From: Comamonas testosteroni ATCC 11996
Lineage (GTDB): Bacteria; Pseudomonadota; Gammaproteobacteria; Burkholderiales; Burkholderiaceae_C
Assembly (NCBI RefSeq): GCF_000241525.1
Contig: NZ_AHIL01000033.1
Span: 1 to 64,000 of the forward strand
DNA length: 64,000 bases
Direction: 5' to 3'
The notes under the pieces are model-generated. The model searched no databases. It was not told the origin of the DNA and saw nothing but the letters and a program-made list of their open reading frames with translations. The translations under genes were made by a program, and so were the position numbers. Positions 56,974 to 64,000 of the stretch are shown one piece after another (within the stretch, counting starts at the first letter, position 1; each line of letters starts with the position of its first letter).

Positions 56974-57855
56974 ATGCCGACCGAAAACCTCACCAGCCCC
57001 TCTCTCCCACCCGAACGCCGTCGCCTGCTGCAATGGATGGCACAAACAGCGCTGTTTGCCGCCGCACCGGCCTGGGCGGCACGCAGCGCCAGCTCGGACG
57101 GCGCGCTCTGGCCGCAGGACAGCAGGGTTCCCGGCGGCGTCGCACGCCTGTCGCTGGGCCCGGCTTCCGCACGCCCCCTGGTCACGGCCGCAGAAGCCGA
57201 GGTTCTGGTGGTGGGCGACATGATCGAATGGACCGCAATCGTGGGCATACCGCTTGCCACCGCACCGGGCGAGCAGAGCATTGGCGTGAAGACCGATGGC
57301 CGCTTGCGAAGCATGAGCTATACGGTGCGCGACAAACAGTATGTGGAGCAGCGCCTCAAGGTCTCGCCCAAGACGGTGGATCTGTCTGCCGAAGACAATG
57401 CCCGCTACGAACGCGAGGCCGCCCACCTGAAGACCGTGATGGCCACCTTCACCGAGCCGCCGCCTTCCGGCAGCCTGCACATGCGCGTGCCGGTGCCGGG
57501 CCGCCGCTCCAGCAGCTTCGGCCTGCGTCGTGTCTTCAACGGCCAGTCGCGCAATCCGCACAGCGGCATGGACATTGCCGCCCCCACCGGAACGCCGGTG
57601 CGCGCGCCTCTGCCGGGCAAGGTGATCGATGTGGGCGACTACTTCTTCAACGGCGGCACGGTCTGGCTGGACCATGGTGGCGGCCTGCTGACCATGTACT
57701 GCCACCTGAGCCAGGTGGACTGCAAGCCGGGCGATCAGTTGCAGACAGGCGATGCCTTCTGCAAGGTCGGAGCCACTGGCCGCGTGACCGGCCCCCACCT
57801 GCACTGGAGCGTGATGCTGAACCGCGCCATGGTGGACCCGGCGCTGTTCATCTGA
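56974..57855 (+). CDS. Exported M23 metallopeptidase
   Basis: A 293-residue peptidoglycan endopeptidase-type protein. A signal peptide with RRR at residues 15-17 ends near residue 36 (AAAPAWA), possibly a Tat signal. The C-terminal M23/LytM domain (about 180-293) has full zinc ligands: HSGMD (with R-S-R-N-P before it) and HLHW, plus the catalytic His in MYCHLSQ. In contrast to the NlpD-like protein in this window, this one should be active. It should cut peptide cross-links in the cell wall during growth or division. Confidence 0.94.
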   Translation: MPTENLTSPSLPPERRRLLQWMAQTALFAAAPAWAARSASSDGALWPQDSRVPGGVARLSLGPASARPLVTAAEAEVLVVGDMIEWTAIVGIPLATAPGEQSIGVKTDGRLRSMSYTVRDKQYVEQRLKVSPKTVDLSAEDNARYEREAAHLKTVMATFTEPPPSGSLHMRVPVPGRRSSSFGLRRVFNGQSRNPHSGMDIAAPTGTPVRAPLPGKVIDVGDYFFNGGTVWLDHGGGLLTMYCHLSQVDCKPGDQLQTGDAFCKVGATGRVTGPHLHWSVMLNRAMVDPALFI

Positions 57856-57869
57856 ACGGATCTCGCAGA

Positions 57870-57900
57870 CTAAAAAGCGGCTCGCAGAGCCGCTTTTTAG
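57870..57900. terminator. Bidirectional terminator between convergent genes
   Basis: CTAAAAAGCGGCTC pairs perfectly with GAGCCGCTTTTTAG around a 3-base loop. It lies between the convergent M23 and DUF2242 genes and has T-runs on both strands. Confidence 0.93.
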
Positions 57901-57966
57901 TTCTTGCTACCAGATCAGAATCGCAAGCGCCCACCTACCATGCGCTGCAGACTGGTGTGCTCAAAA

Positions 57967-58569
57967 CTATGGTGCATCCTGATCCTGCTTCAGATAGTTT
58001 TCCACCAGCTCGAAAAAGCTGTCGTAGAAGCTGCGTTTGGAAACGGTCTCGCTGCCCACCTTGACCAGCGAATCGTTGCTGGAAGAAAACGGCAGCGACA
58101 GCGACCCCAGAGCGCTCACCCCCACGCTGGCCGAGGTTGCGCTTTTCTTGAGCGAATAGCGATCCTGCAGCGCCGTCGCAAAGCCCAGGCTGACCAGGCC
58201 GTCGCTGGTCTGCGGCACGCAGACCACGCGGAAATTGATTTCCAGATTGGTCTCCGTATTGGGCTGGAAGTTCTTGCGCCCCTCTATCAGCTCCTGCGTC
58301 CTGGCCGTGGCGATATAACCCTGACTCAACAAGGCTCGGCGCGCGGCCTCGCAAGTCTGTGCCGGTGTCGCATCAAAGCCGCGGGAAAACGTGGAACTGG
58401 AATCGAAGGTCTCCTGGACCGGCATATGCTGAGGTGCGGTTGCCGAGCATGCCCCCAGCAAACCTGCCAATATGCCCACAGAACCCAGCCGCCCCCAATT
58501 CAGCCCAAACAAAGCAACACCACCTAAGCGCACAGAAACTCCTTGATGCCTGGGCCATAGTCTCTTCAT
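57967..58569 (-). CDS. DUF2242 family lipoprotein
   Basis: A 200-residue protein with a lipobox ending at Cys41 (ILAGLLGAC) and the DUF2242 pattern: ETFDSSSTFSRGFDATPAQTCEAARRALLSQGYIA, GRKNFQPNTETNLEINFRVVC and KKSATSASVGV. Function unknown. ATG 58569 has AAAGG about 8 bases upstream; the signal peptide is long, so a later GTG start is possible. Divergent from the META/DUF4377 lipoprotein gene across 293 bases. Confidence 0.88.
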   Translation of the reverse strand: MKRLWPRHQGVSVRLGGVALFGLNWGRLGSVGILAGLLGACSATAPQHMPVQETFDSSSTFSRGFDATPAQTCEAARRALLSQGYIATARTQELIEGRKNFQPNTETNLEINFRVVCVPQTSDGLVSLGFATALQDRYSLKKSATSASVGVSALGSLSLPFSSSNDSLVKVGSETVSKRSFYDSFFELVENYLKQDQDAP

Positions 58570-58862
58570 GGCCCGAACCTTTGAAGCGTAGCAGCTTGGC
58601 AAAGACTAATTTGACGAAGCGCTGTCTAGTTGTACGGATTTTTTCGATCTTTACAGGGGCTTCACGCCCGAGCAGCGCATCAGATTTCCCCGCCCGTCAG
58701 CGTGCAGCATTTGTTGACACTCTGAGGTTGTCGAAGCGCAAAACAACTGCAACGTTGGGTTAAGGTCAGATAAAACCCGCAGGGAACTGATATGGTCAAC
58801 AGAGACTCTGCTCCTGCTGACACGGTTTGCCGTATTCCTCTATTCCACCTTAAGGAAACCCT
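58570..58862. other. Divergent intergenic region
   Basis: A 293-base gap between divergent lipoprotein genes. It holds a possible -35 TTGACG near 58611 for the minus or plus direction, and AAGGAAA (58852-58858) as the Shine-Dalgarno of the plus gene. No hairpin or palindrome stands out. Confidence 0.4.
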
Positions 58863-59684
58863 ATGAAATTTCGCTGGACCTGGTGCCTTCCCCTTGTTGC
58901 TTCCATGACGCTTGCCGCCTGCGGTACGACAAGCGGCGGCGGTGCAAGCAAGCCCGGCCCTACAGGCCCCGCAGGCGATGCCGCGTCGCTGACCGCCTAT
59001 CACTGGAAACTGCAGCAGGCCTACACACCGGCTGGCAATGAGGACCAGAGCTGGTTTCTGGGCTCCAGCCAGGCACCTATCGAGCTGGACTTCGTGGACC
59101 AGCGCGTCGTCGTCAAGAATCTGTGCAATGTCATCTCGTCGGCCTACACCGTTGAAGGCCAGCGCATCAATCTGCAGCGCGGCATGAGCACCCTGCGTGC
59201 CTGCAATGACAACCAGCTGATGATGCTGGAGCAGAAGGTAGCGCGCATTCTGCCCACCGCCAAGCAGTGGAACGTGCAGCTCGGCGGCTCCACTACCGAA
59301 CAGCCTCGCCTGACGCTGCAGTTCATTGATGGCACTCGCTGGCAGCTCAACGGCAAGCCCACCGCCCAGACCCAATACGGCGGTGCGCCCGAACGCATAT
59401 TTCTCGAGGTCGGCCCCGAGCGCAAGGCCTGTAGTGCAGGTGCAGGCCGCCATCAGTGTCTGCAGGTGCGCGAGATCCGCTACGGCGACAACGGCGTCAA
59501 GACCTATACCGGCCAGTGGGAGAACTTCTACAGCGAGATTGAAGGCTACAAGCACGAAGCCGGTGTGAGCAATGTGCTGCGCATCAACCGCTTCAAGCGC
59601 CAAAATGTTCCCGCCGATGCTTCAAGCTATGTCTATGTGCTGGACATGGTGGTGTCCTCGGCTATCGCTGACAAGCGCAAGTAA
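58863..59684 (+). CDS. META and DUF4377 domain lipoprotein
   Basis: A 273-residue lipoprotein (Cys20 in MTLAACG). Residues about 45-165 form a META/HslJ-like domain (YHWKLQQAYTPAG, PIELDFVDQRVVVKNLCNVISSAYTVEG, STLRACNDNQLMMLEQKVARIL); residues about 180-272 match DUF4377 (IFLEVGPERKACSAG, CLQVREIRYG, IEGYKHEAGVSNVLRINRF). META domain proteins are linked to envelope stress and motility in other bacteria, but the exact role is unknown. AAGGAAA precedes the ATG; a terminator follows. Confidence 0.9.
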   Translation: MKFRWTWCLPLVASMTLAACGTTSGGGASKPGPTGPAGDAASLTAYHWKLQQAYTPAGNEDQSWFLGSSQAPIELDFVDQRVVVKNLCNVISSAYTVEGQRINLQRGMSTLRACNDNQLMMLEQKVARILPTAKQWNVQLGGSTTEQPRLTLQFIDGTRWQLNGKPTAQTQYGGAPERIFLEVGPERKACSAGAGRHQCLQVREIRYGDNGVKTYTGQWENFYSEIEGYKHEAGVSNVLRINRFKRQNVPADASSYVYVLDMVVSSAIADKRK

Positions 59685-59703
59685 GCCAGCGCTCAGGCAT
59701 TGA

Positions 59704-59729
59704 AAAAGCCGGCCCAGGTGCCGGCTTTT
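59704..59729 (+). terminator. Terminator of the META/DUF4377 gene
   Basis: A 10-bp stem AAAAGCCGGC/GCCGGCTTTT with a 6-base loop, 20 bases after the stop, with a T-rich tail (TTTTCTATTTT). Confidence 0.9.
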
Positions 59730-59732
59730 CTA

Positions 59733-60124
59733 TTTTCATGCGTACATTCAATGCCGATGTTTCACGCACCTCGCTCCATCCATCAGATTCGTTGCCAGAG
59801 GACGTTTTTCTTTTGGCAGTAACCACTTAGGGAATGTTTTCTGAACGCAGCAGTTCGGAAAACAGGATTGCAGGTTATGCCCAGCGTCTGTGGAACCGCC
59901 TGTGGACAAGCCTCGGGAAAACAGGGCCAGGCCGCACAGGCCTTGACTTCTGGCCCTGCGATCAAAAAATACGCAGGGATGGTGGAGCCTGCGATGTTTC
60001 ACGGAGAAAAAAGCCGACACCTTTGGGATGTCGGCAAGAGAGGAAAGTCACTGACCTCACACACACACAAATCATTGAGCTGGCTCTTACCCCCGCTCCA
60101 TGCCCTGGGCAAGAGCCGACAGAT
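59733..60124. other. Noncoding stretch with a stem-loop and repeated TGTTTCACG
   Basis: About 390 bases with no supported gene; several open frames cross it but none has a ribosome site or recognisable product. Visible structure: a stem GTTTTCTGAAC/GTTCGGAAAAC (59836-59863, one wobble pair, 6-base loop), two copies of GATGTTTCACG (near 59757 and 59993), and TGTGGAACC/TGTGGACAA (59889-59909) that resemble weak DnaA boxes. A small RNA is possible but not shown. Confidence 0.5.
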
Positions 60125-60472
60125 TCAACGCAGACGGAAACGGCCTTCCACAAACATGGAGGAACGATGGCCGCTTTCACACTGGTTGTCAGCGTAGGAC
60201 CAGAAAGCCTGAACTGTGCCCTTGGCCGAGTCTATGACCTGGCTGACCGTGAAGCCGGTTTTCTCGATCCAGTTCAAAAAATGCAGATGGTCGCTCAGTT
60301 GCAGATAGCTGAGGTTCTCGCAGCCCTCGGAAATATGTCCTTGCGAGTCCACCACGCGCCAGCGCATCTGACCGCTAGCGGTGTAGCGGACTTGGGCCTG
60401 GCTGTCCGGGAATTCAATGACTGCTTCGCGGCCCAGAAGAGTTCCTGCGTATTGCATCGAAAGCATGGACAT
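60125..60472 (-). CDS. MoaF-like small protein
   Basis: A 115-residue protein with a beta-barrel pattern resembling MoaF-type/lipocalin-like domains: LLGREAVIEFPDSQAQVRYTASGQMRWRV, then HFLNWIEKTGFTVSQVIDSAKGTVQAFWSYAD. In MoaF relatives the second block binds small aromatic ligands; the role here is unknown. No signal peptide. AAGGAG lies 8 bases before the ATG at 60472. It is divergent from the MFS exporter gene, with a perfect palindrome between them. Confidence 0.82.
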   Translation of the reverse strand: MSMLSMQYAGTLLGREAVIEFPDSQAQVRYTASGQMRWRVVDSQGHISEGCENLSYLQLSDHLHFLNWIEKTGFTVSQVIDSAKGTVQAFWSYADNQCESGHRSSMFVEGRFRLR

Positions 60473-60618
60473 GATGTGACTCCTTGAAAGAAAGCTTCGC
60501 TATTCATTACGCAAAACCATTTGTGTGAAGCTATGATGAATCGCCGCCGTTTCTTTGCGTGTGGGAAAGTGACTCATGCCTTCGTCGGTAAACATTTTTT
60601 GACAAACAAGGCTTCTCT

Positions 60619-60635
60619 CCTTCATGGCATGAAGG
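60619..60635. promoter_or_regulatory. Perfect 7-3-7 palindrome between divergent genes
   Basis: CCTTCATGGCATGAAGG is a perfect inverted repeat placed between the MoaF-like gene (start 60472) and the MFS gene (start near 60661). It fits an operator for a dimeric regulator controlling one or both genes. No regulator gene is adjacent. Confidence 0.55.
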
Positions 60636-60660
60636 TCAATCCGCAGCCTGCTTGCAGGAT

Positions 60661-62121
60661 ATGAACCGCAACAGAAGTGGACGCTCAGGACGGCCACAGG
60701 CACTGCAGAAAACAAGGCGATCGCGCATACTCGACCCTCTGACATTTCAGGTCGCCAAGGCAGGAAGTCGGCCCAGGCCAACTCCCGCCTCCCCAGCCGC
60801 ACTCACGGATCTCACCTTGTCCACCCCCGCCACCTCTGCAGCGCCTCAGGCCTCCACCATCCCGCCATTGCGCGATCCCGCTTTTGTCAATTTCGTGCTG
60901 GCACGCATGCTTGCCATGTTTGCCCAGCAGATGCAGGCCGTGGTGGTGGCCTGGCAGGTGTACGACATCACGCGCGAGCCGCTGTCTCTGGCCTATGTCG
61001 GGCTGGCGCAGTTCCTGCCCATGGCTGGTCTGCTGATTCCCGCAGGCGATCTCAGCGACCGTATGAGCCGCAAGCGCCTGCTCGGCATCAGTTGGCTGGT
61101 GGCCGCGGTCTGCTCAGGCCTGCTGTGGCTGCTGGCCGAGAGCGGCGCACACAATGTGCACTGGATTTATGCAGTGCTGGTGCTGTTTGGCTGCAGTCGC
61201 GCCTTCAGCGGTCCGGCGCTGCAAAGCCTGCTGCCGCAGATCGTAGCCCGCGAGCAACTGGCCCAGGCCCTGGCCACCAACAGCATGCTGATGCGTATCT
61301 CGGCGATTGCTGCTCCCGTGCTGGGCGGCCTGCTGTATGCGCTCGGTGGCGGCGTGCTGACCTATGCGGTCTGCGGCGTCGCTCTGCTTCTGGGCGCAGG
61401 CCTGCTGAGCCAGGTCCCCGTGCACTTTGCCAGCCCCAGGATCGTCACTGACGTGCAAACAACCATGTGGCAACGCTTTGCCGAAGGTCTGCATTTCATG
61501 CGCACCCGCCCCATCATCCTTGGCACCATCTCGCTCGATCTGTTTGCGGTACTGCTGGGCGGCGTTGTGGCCCTGCTGCCCGTCTATGCGCATGAAGTGC
61601 TTCAGGTAGGTCCGCAAGGCCTGGGCCTGCTGCGCTCCTCCATGGCTGCGGGAGAGGTCTGCATGGGCCTGTGGCTGGCATCGCGCCCCATCAACCGCCG
61701 CGTGGGCAAGGTGATGTTTGCTGCCGTAGCAGTGTTCGGACTGGCCAATCTGGTGTTTGCACTCTCGCACTGGTTTGTACTGTCCATGCTGGCACTGGCC
61801 GTGGCCGGTGCAGCCGATATGGTCAGCGTCTATATTCGCGGCGCATTGGTGCAGTTTTCCACGCCCGACCATATGCGCGGCCGCGTGAATGCGGTGAACA
61901 TGCTGTTCATCGGCTCCTCCAATGAGCTGGGCGAGTTCCGCGCAGGCAGCAGCGCCTCATGGTTCGGCGCAGTTCCCGCTGCCATTCTGGGCAGCCTGTG
62001 CACGCTGGGCGTGGTGGGCGGCTGGATGACGCTGTTCAAACCTCTGCGCGATGTGGACAGGCTCGAAGATGCGGCACGCGTGAGCGGCCTCGAATCCCCG
62101 CAACCACTTGAAAATCAATAG
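60661..62121 (+). CDS. MFS exporter (EntS-like)
   Basis: A 486-residue major facilitator of the group that includes enterobactin exporter EntS and related MFS_3 proteins: about 12 hydrophobic helices from residue 75 on, with the loop motif GDLSDRMSRKRLLG (A-motif like) and FGCSRAFSGPALQSLLPQIVAREQLAQALATNS. The first 70 residues are a Ser/Thr/Pro/Ala-rich cytoplasmic tail and the start is uncertain: ATG 60661 is taken, while a later TTG near 60817 would give a typical length of about 434. No siderophore genes are nearby. The stop codon lies inside a copy of the intergenic repeat (62111-62153). Confidence 0.9.
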   Translation: MNRNRSGRSGRPQALQKTRRSRILDPLTFQVAKAGSRPRPTPASPAALTDLTLSTPATSAAPQASTIPPLRDPAFVNFVLARMLAMFAQQMQAVVVAWQVYDITREPLSLAYVGLAQFLPMAGLLIPAGDLSDRMSRKRLLGISWLVAAVCSGLLWLLAESGAHNVHWIYAVLVLFGCSRAFSGPALQSLLPQIVAREQLAQALATNSMLMRISAIAAPVLGGLLYALGGGVLTYAVCGVALLLGAGLLSQVPVHFASPRIVTDVQTTMWQRFAEGLHFMRTRPIILGTISLDLFAVLLGGVVALLPVYAHEVLQVGPQGLGLLRSSMAAGEVCMGLWLASRPINRRVGKVMFAAVAVFGLANLVFALSHWFVLSMLALAVAGAADMVSVYIRGALVQFSTPDHMRGRVNAVNMLFIGSSNELGEFRAGSSASWFGAVPAAILGSLCTLGVVGGWMTLFKPLRDVDRLEDAARVSGLESPQPLENQ

Positions 62122-62153
62122 CTGCCAAACATCTGGCAATTGGCGCTGCAGCC
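62111..62153. repeat. Interspersed repeat copy at the end of the MFS gene
   Basis: AAAATCAATAGCTGCC followed by TTGGCGCTGCAGCC is a clear copy of the repeat family. The MFS stop codon (TAG) lies within it, so the repeat now defines the end of the protein (PLENQ). Confidence 0.5.
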
Positions 62154-62165
62154 CGTTTCGACACA

Positions 62166-62196
62166 AAAAAGCCTCGCAGCCTCTGCGAGGCTTTTT
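62166..62196. terminator. Bidirectional terminator between MFS and ddh
   Basis: AAAAAGCCTCGCAG pairs perfectly with CTGCGAGGCTTTTT around a 3-base loop, with T-runs on both strands, between two convergent genes. Confidence 0.93.
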
Positions 62197-62212
62197 GCTG
62201 CTGGCGACTGAT

Positions 62213-63208
62213 TTACAGCAGCTCGGCACGCAGTTGTTCGGCGCTCTTGGGCGACAGCAGGCCAGGAGCCACATCAAACACGGTCTTGCAGCCATGCTGG
62301 CCGGCCTGGGCCAGGCGATGCACGGCGCGGGCATAGGCCACAAGCACGCTGGAAGTGAACTCGGGGTTGCTGTCCAGCTGCAGGCGATATTCGATGACCT
62401 GCTTGTTCTCTGCACTGGTGTTGCCGCTGCGGATCACAAAGCCGCCATGGGGCATGGAAGAGTGATCACGGGCCAGCTCTTGGGCACTGATGAAGTGGAC
62501 CGTGGTGTCGTACTGGTCGAAGTAGTGAGGCATTTCCACAATGGTCTTGCGCACGGCTTCGGCGTCGGCGCCATCCTTGAGCACCACATGACATTCACGC
62601 TGGTGCTTCTCGCGAGTGGACAGCTCAGGGCGCACGCCGGAGCGCACCTTGTTGACGGCCTCCTCCACAGGGATGGTGTACTGCACGCCGCCGGCCACGC
62701 CTTCCACACGGCGGATGGCGTCGGAATGCCCCTGGCTCAGGCCCTTGCCCCAGAAGGTGTAGGTAGCGCCGTCAGGCAGCAGGGCTTCACCCAGCACGCG
62801 GTTGATGGAGAACATGCCCGGGTCCCAGCCGGCCGAGATCAGGGCCGTGCACTGCCCCCCCTGAGCGGCCTTGTCCACATTGGCAAAGTGTTCGGGGATG
62901 CGGGCATGGGTGTCAAAGCTGTCGACCAGACTGAAATGGGCCGCCAGCTCGGGCGCCTGCCTGGGCAAATCGTCCTTGGAGCCGCCGCAGAGAATCAGCA
63001 CATCGACCTGACCTTTGTGCGACAGCAAAACATCCATGGAATGCACCGGCGTACCTGCATTCAGGGGCTGGAGCTGGGAAGGGTCGCGACGGGTGTAAAT
63101 CCCCTTGAGCTGCATATCGGGGTTCTTGGCGACAGCAGCTTCCACGCCGCGGCCCAGATTGCCGTAACCGACGATAGCAACGCGGATAGGGGATGGGGTC
63201 GATGCCAT
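62213..63208 (-). CDS. ddh: meso-diaminopimelate dehydrogenase
   Basis: NADPH-dependent enzyme that makes meso-diaminopimelate directly from tetrahydrodipicolinate, bypassing the succinylase steps of lysine/peptidoglycan synthesis. The 331-residue protein has a Rossmann start RVAIVGYGNLGRGVE, CGGSKDDLP, SAGWDPGMFSINRV, the substrate-binding FWGKGLSQGHSDAIRRVEGV and RECHVVL. ATG 63208 has AAGGAA about 10 bases upstream. The enzyme occurs in scattered bacteria, and its presence in Comamonadaceae genomes suggests an alternative or supplementary DAP route. Confidence 0.95.
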   Translation of the reverse strand: MASTPSPIRVAIVGYGNLGRGVEAAVAKNPDMQLKGIYTRRDPSQLQPLNAGTPVHSMDVLLSHKGQVDVLILCGGSKDDLPRQAPELAAHFSLVDSFDTHARIPEHFANVDKAAQGGQCTALISAGWDPGMFSINRVLGEALLPDGATYTFWGKGLSQGHSDAIRRVEGVAGGVQYTIPVEEAVNKVRSGVRPELSTREKHQRECHVVLKDGADAEAVRKTIVEMPHYFDQYDTTVHFISAQELARDHSSMPHGGFVIRSGNTSAENKQVIEYRLQLDSNPEFTSSVLVAYARAVHRLAQAGQHGCKTVFDVAPGLLSPKSAEQLRAELL

Positions 63209-63289
63209 GACGAGCAATTCCTTCAAACAAAACAAAACTTCAATTATTGTCCTTTGATGCACCAACTTGGGGCTGGAACTGCAGCCATC

Positions 63290-64000
63290 TCAGTCCGATG
63301 TGTGTGAACGCCCACGCCATGAATGCCGCAAACCGTCGCCGATCAGCAGACCCACGGCGGCAAAGATCAGCGCATAGCTCAGTTGCTGCTGTGGCTCCAT
63401 GCTCTCGCCCAGCAGCCAGGCCACCACGACCAGCAGGGCCGGCTCCACATAGGACAGCAGTCCGAACAGGCCCAGCGGCAGCCAGCGACTGGCAATCATG
63501 TACAGCGCCAGCGCTACGGCGCTGACGATGCCCAGCAAGGGCAGCAGGGCCCAAAGCGAGGGATGGCCCGCCACCAGCGGCCAACTGCCGGGCACGCGCA
63601 GCGTGAAGCCGACGGCCACCGGCACCAGCAAGGCCATGTCGATCCAGTGACCGGCCAGGGTATCGGTCTGCAGCCAGCGGCGCAGCGAGAAATACACCGT
63701 GTAACCCAGCGCCACCACCCAGGTCTCCCAGGACATGCCGCCGGCCTGCCAGAACTCATGCGCCACGCCCGCAGCCGCCAAGAGCGTAGCCAGGCTCTGG
63801 CCGGGCGTCAGGCGCTCGGCAAACAGCACACGCCCGGCCACGACCATCACCAGCGGCAGCAGAAAATAGCCCAGCGACACCGGCAACGCACGCCCGTTCA
63901 TGGGTGCCCACATGAAAATCCATAGCTGCACGCCCAGCAGCGCCGAGCTCAGCACCAGCAGCATTCCAAACCGTGGCTGGGCCAGGGCTCTCGCCAGCAA
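63290..64000 (-). CDS. rarD: RarD-type EamA transporter, N-terminus cut by window edge
   Basis: The C-terminal 236 residues of a RarD-like EamA (DMT) transporter; the start lies beyond position 64000. Blocks match RarD: WIFMWAPMNGRALPVSLGYFLLPLVMVVAGRVLFAERLTPGQSLA and PLGLFGLLSYVEPALLVVVAWLLGE. At least seven hydrophobic segments are visible. RarD proteins are linked to chloramphenicol sensitivity by name only, and the substrate is unknown. It is 81 bases from ddh on the same strand. Confidence 0.9.
   Translation of the reverse strand: MLARALAQPRFGMLLVLSSALLGVQLWIFMWAPMNGRALPVSLGYFLLPLVMVVAGRVLFAERLTPGQSLATLLAAAGVAHEFWQAGGMSWETWVVALGYTVYFSLRRWLQTDTLAGHWIDMALLVPVAVGFTLRVPGSWPLVAGHPSLWALLPLLGIVSAVALALYMIASRWLPLGLFGLLSYVEPALLVVVAWLLGESMEPQQQLSYALIFAAVGLLIGDGLRHSWRGRSHTSD

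Noticed and set aside
59750-60010. Possible ParB site or replication origin from two TGTTTCACG elements and TGTGGACAA-type boxes
   Set aside because: The elements match only half of the 16-base parS consensus, the DnaA-like boxes have mismatches, and no dnaA, parAB, gidA or rpmH genes are nearby.
60500-60802. Small minus-strand gene over the MFS start
   Set aside because: No ribosome site, no recognisable product, and it covers the palindrome and the MFS N-terminal coding sequence.

Overview
This window looks like a core chromosomal segment of a Burkholderiales bacterium of the family Comamonadaceae, most likely Comamonas. The evidence is high GC with strongly GC-biased third codon positions, the beta-proteobacterial gene string ndk-rlmN-pilW-rodZ-ispG-hisS-yfgM-bamB-der-hfq-hflX-hflK-hflC-yjeT-hisZ-purA, and a degenerate AATCAATAGCTGC / GCAGCTATCAA intergenic repeat that I associate with this family. 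About 61 protein genes fill nearly all of the sequence. I found no rRNA, tRNA, insertion sequence, prophage or CRISPR array, and no sharp change in composition that would mark an island.

Layout. 1-5.8 kb: a small lipoprotein, thyA and folA (thymidylate and folate), a PPP-type metallophosphatase, a DUF333 lipoprotein, exonuclease III and an unknown protein. 5.9-11.1 kb: the nitrogen-control block glnA - DUF4124 gene - ntrB - ntrC on the minus strand. glnA has a recognisable sigma-54 promoter and tandem NtrC sites upstream, so the circuit can be read from sequence. 11.1-15.1 kb: an envelope cluster (beta-propeller protein, polysaccharide deacetylase, fatty acid hydroxylase/sterol desaturase-type enzyme, EI24 membrane protein). 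15.4-32.5 kb: one long minus-strand array joining purine and histidine metabolism, HflK/HflC and HflX/Hfq, the Der GTPase, outer-membrane assembly, HisRS, isoprenoid synthesis, RodZ-like and pilus proteins, RlmN and Ndk. 32.6-39.0 kb: rluB, scpB, rluD, nlpD, pcm, surE; rluD sits where rpoS usually follows nlpD.

39.1-64.0 kb is more mixed: quinone oxidoreductase, a Tat-exported PhoD-type phosphatase, a phospholipase D/cardiolipin synthase-like lipoprotein, NDH-2, a ParD-like regulator overlapping a complete methionine aminopeptidase gene, an SMR pump, an esterase, a translationally coupled aroQ-hydrolase-arfB trio, a His-rich secreted protein, glnS, a DUF945 protein behind a leader terminator, a DUF3300 lipoprotein with a frameshifted Gln-rich tail, a PaiB-like protein, an M23 peptidase, DUF2242 and META/DUF4377 lipoproteins, a MoaF-like protein divergent from an MFS exporter across a perfect palindrome, diaminopimelate dehydrogenase, and the C-terminal part of RarD cut by the right edge.

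Nothing here amounts to a clearly new defence or mobile system. The best leads are the ParD-like/MetAP pair with its 15-bp palindrome over the promoter, the DUF3300 frameshift, the leader terminator before the DUF945 gene, the nlpD-rluD junction without rpoS, the very long charged tails of the overlapping scpB/rluB pair, and the interspersed repeat family at gene ends.
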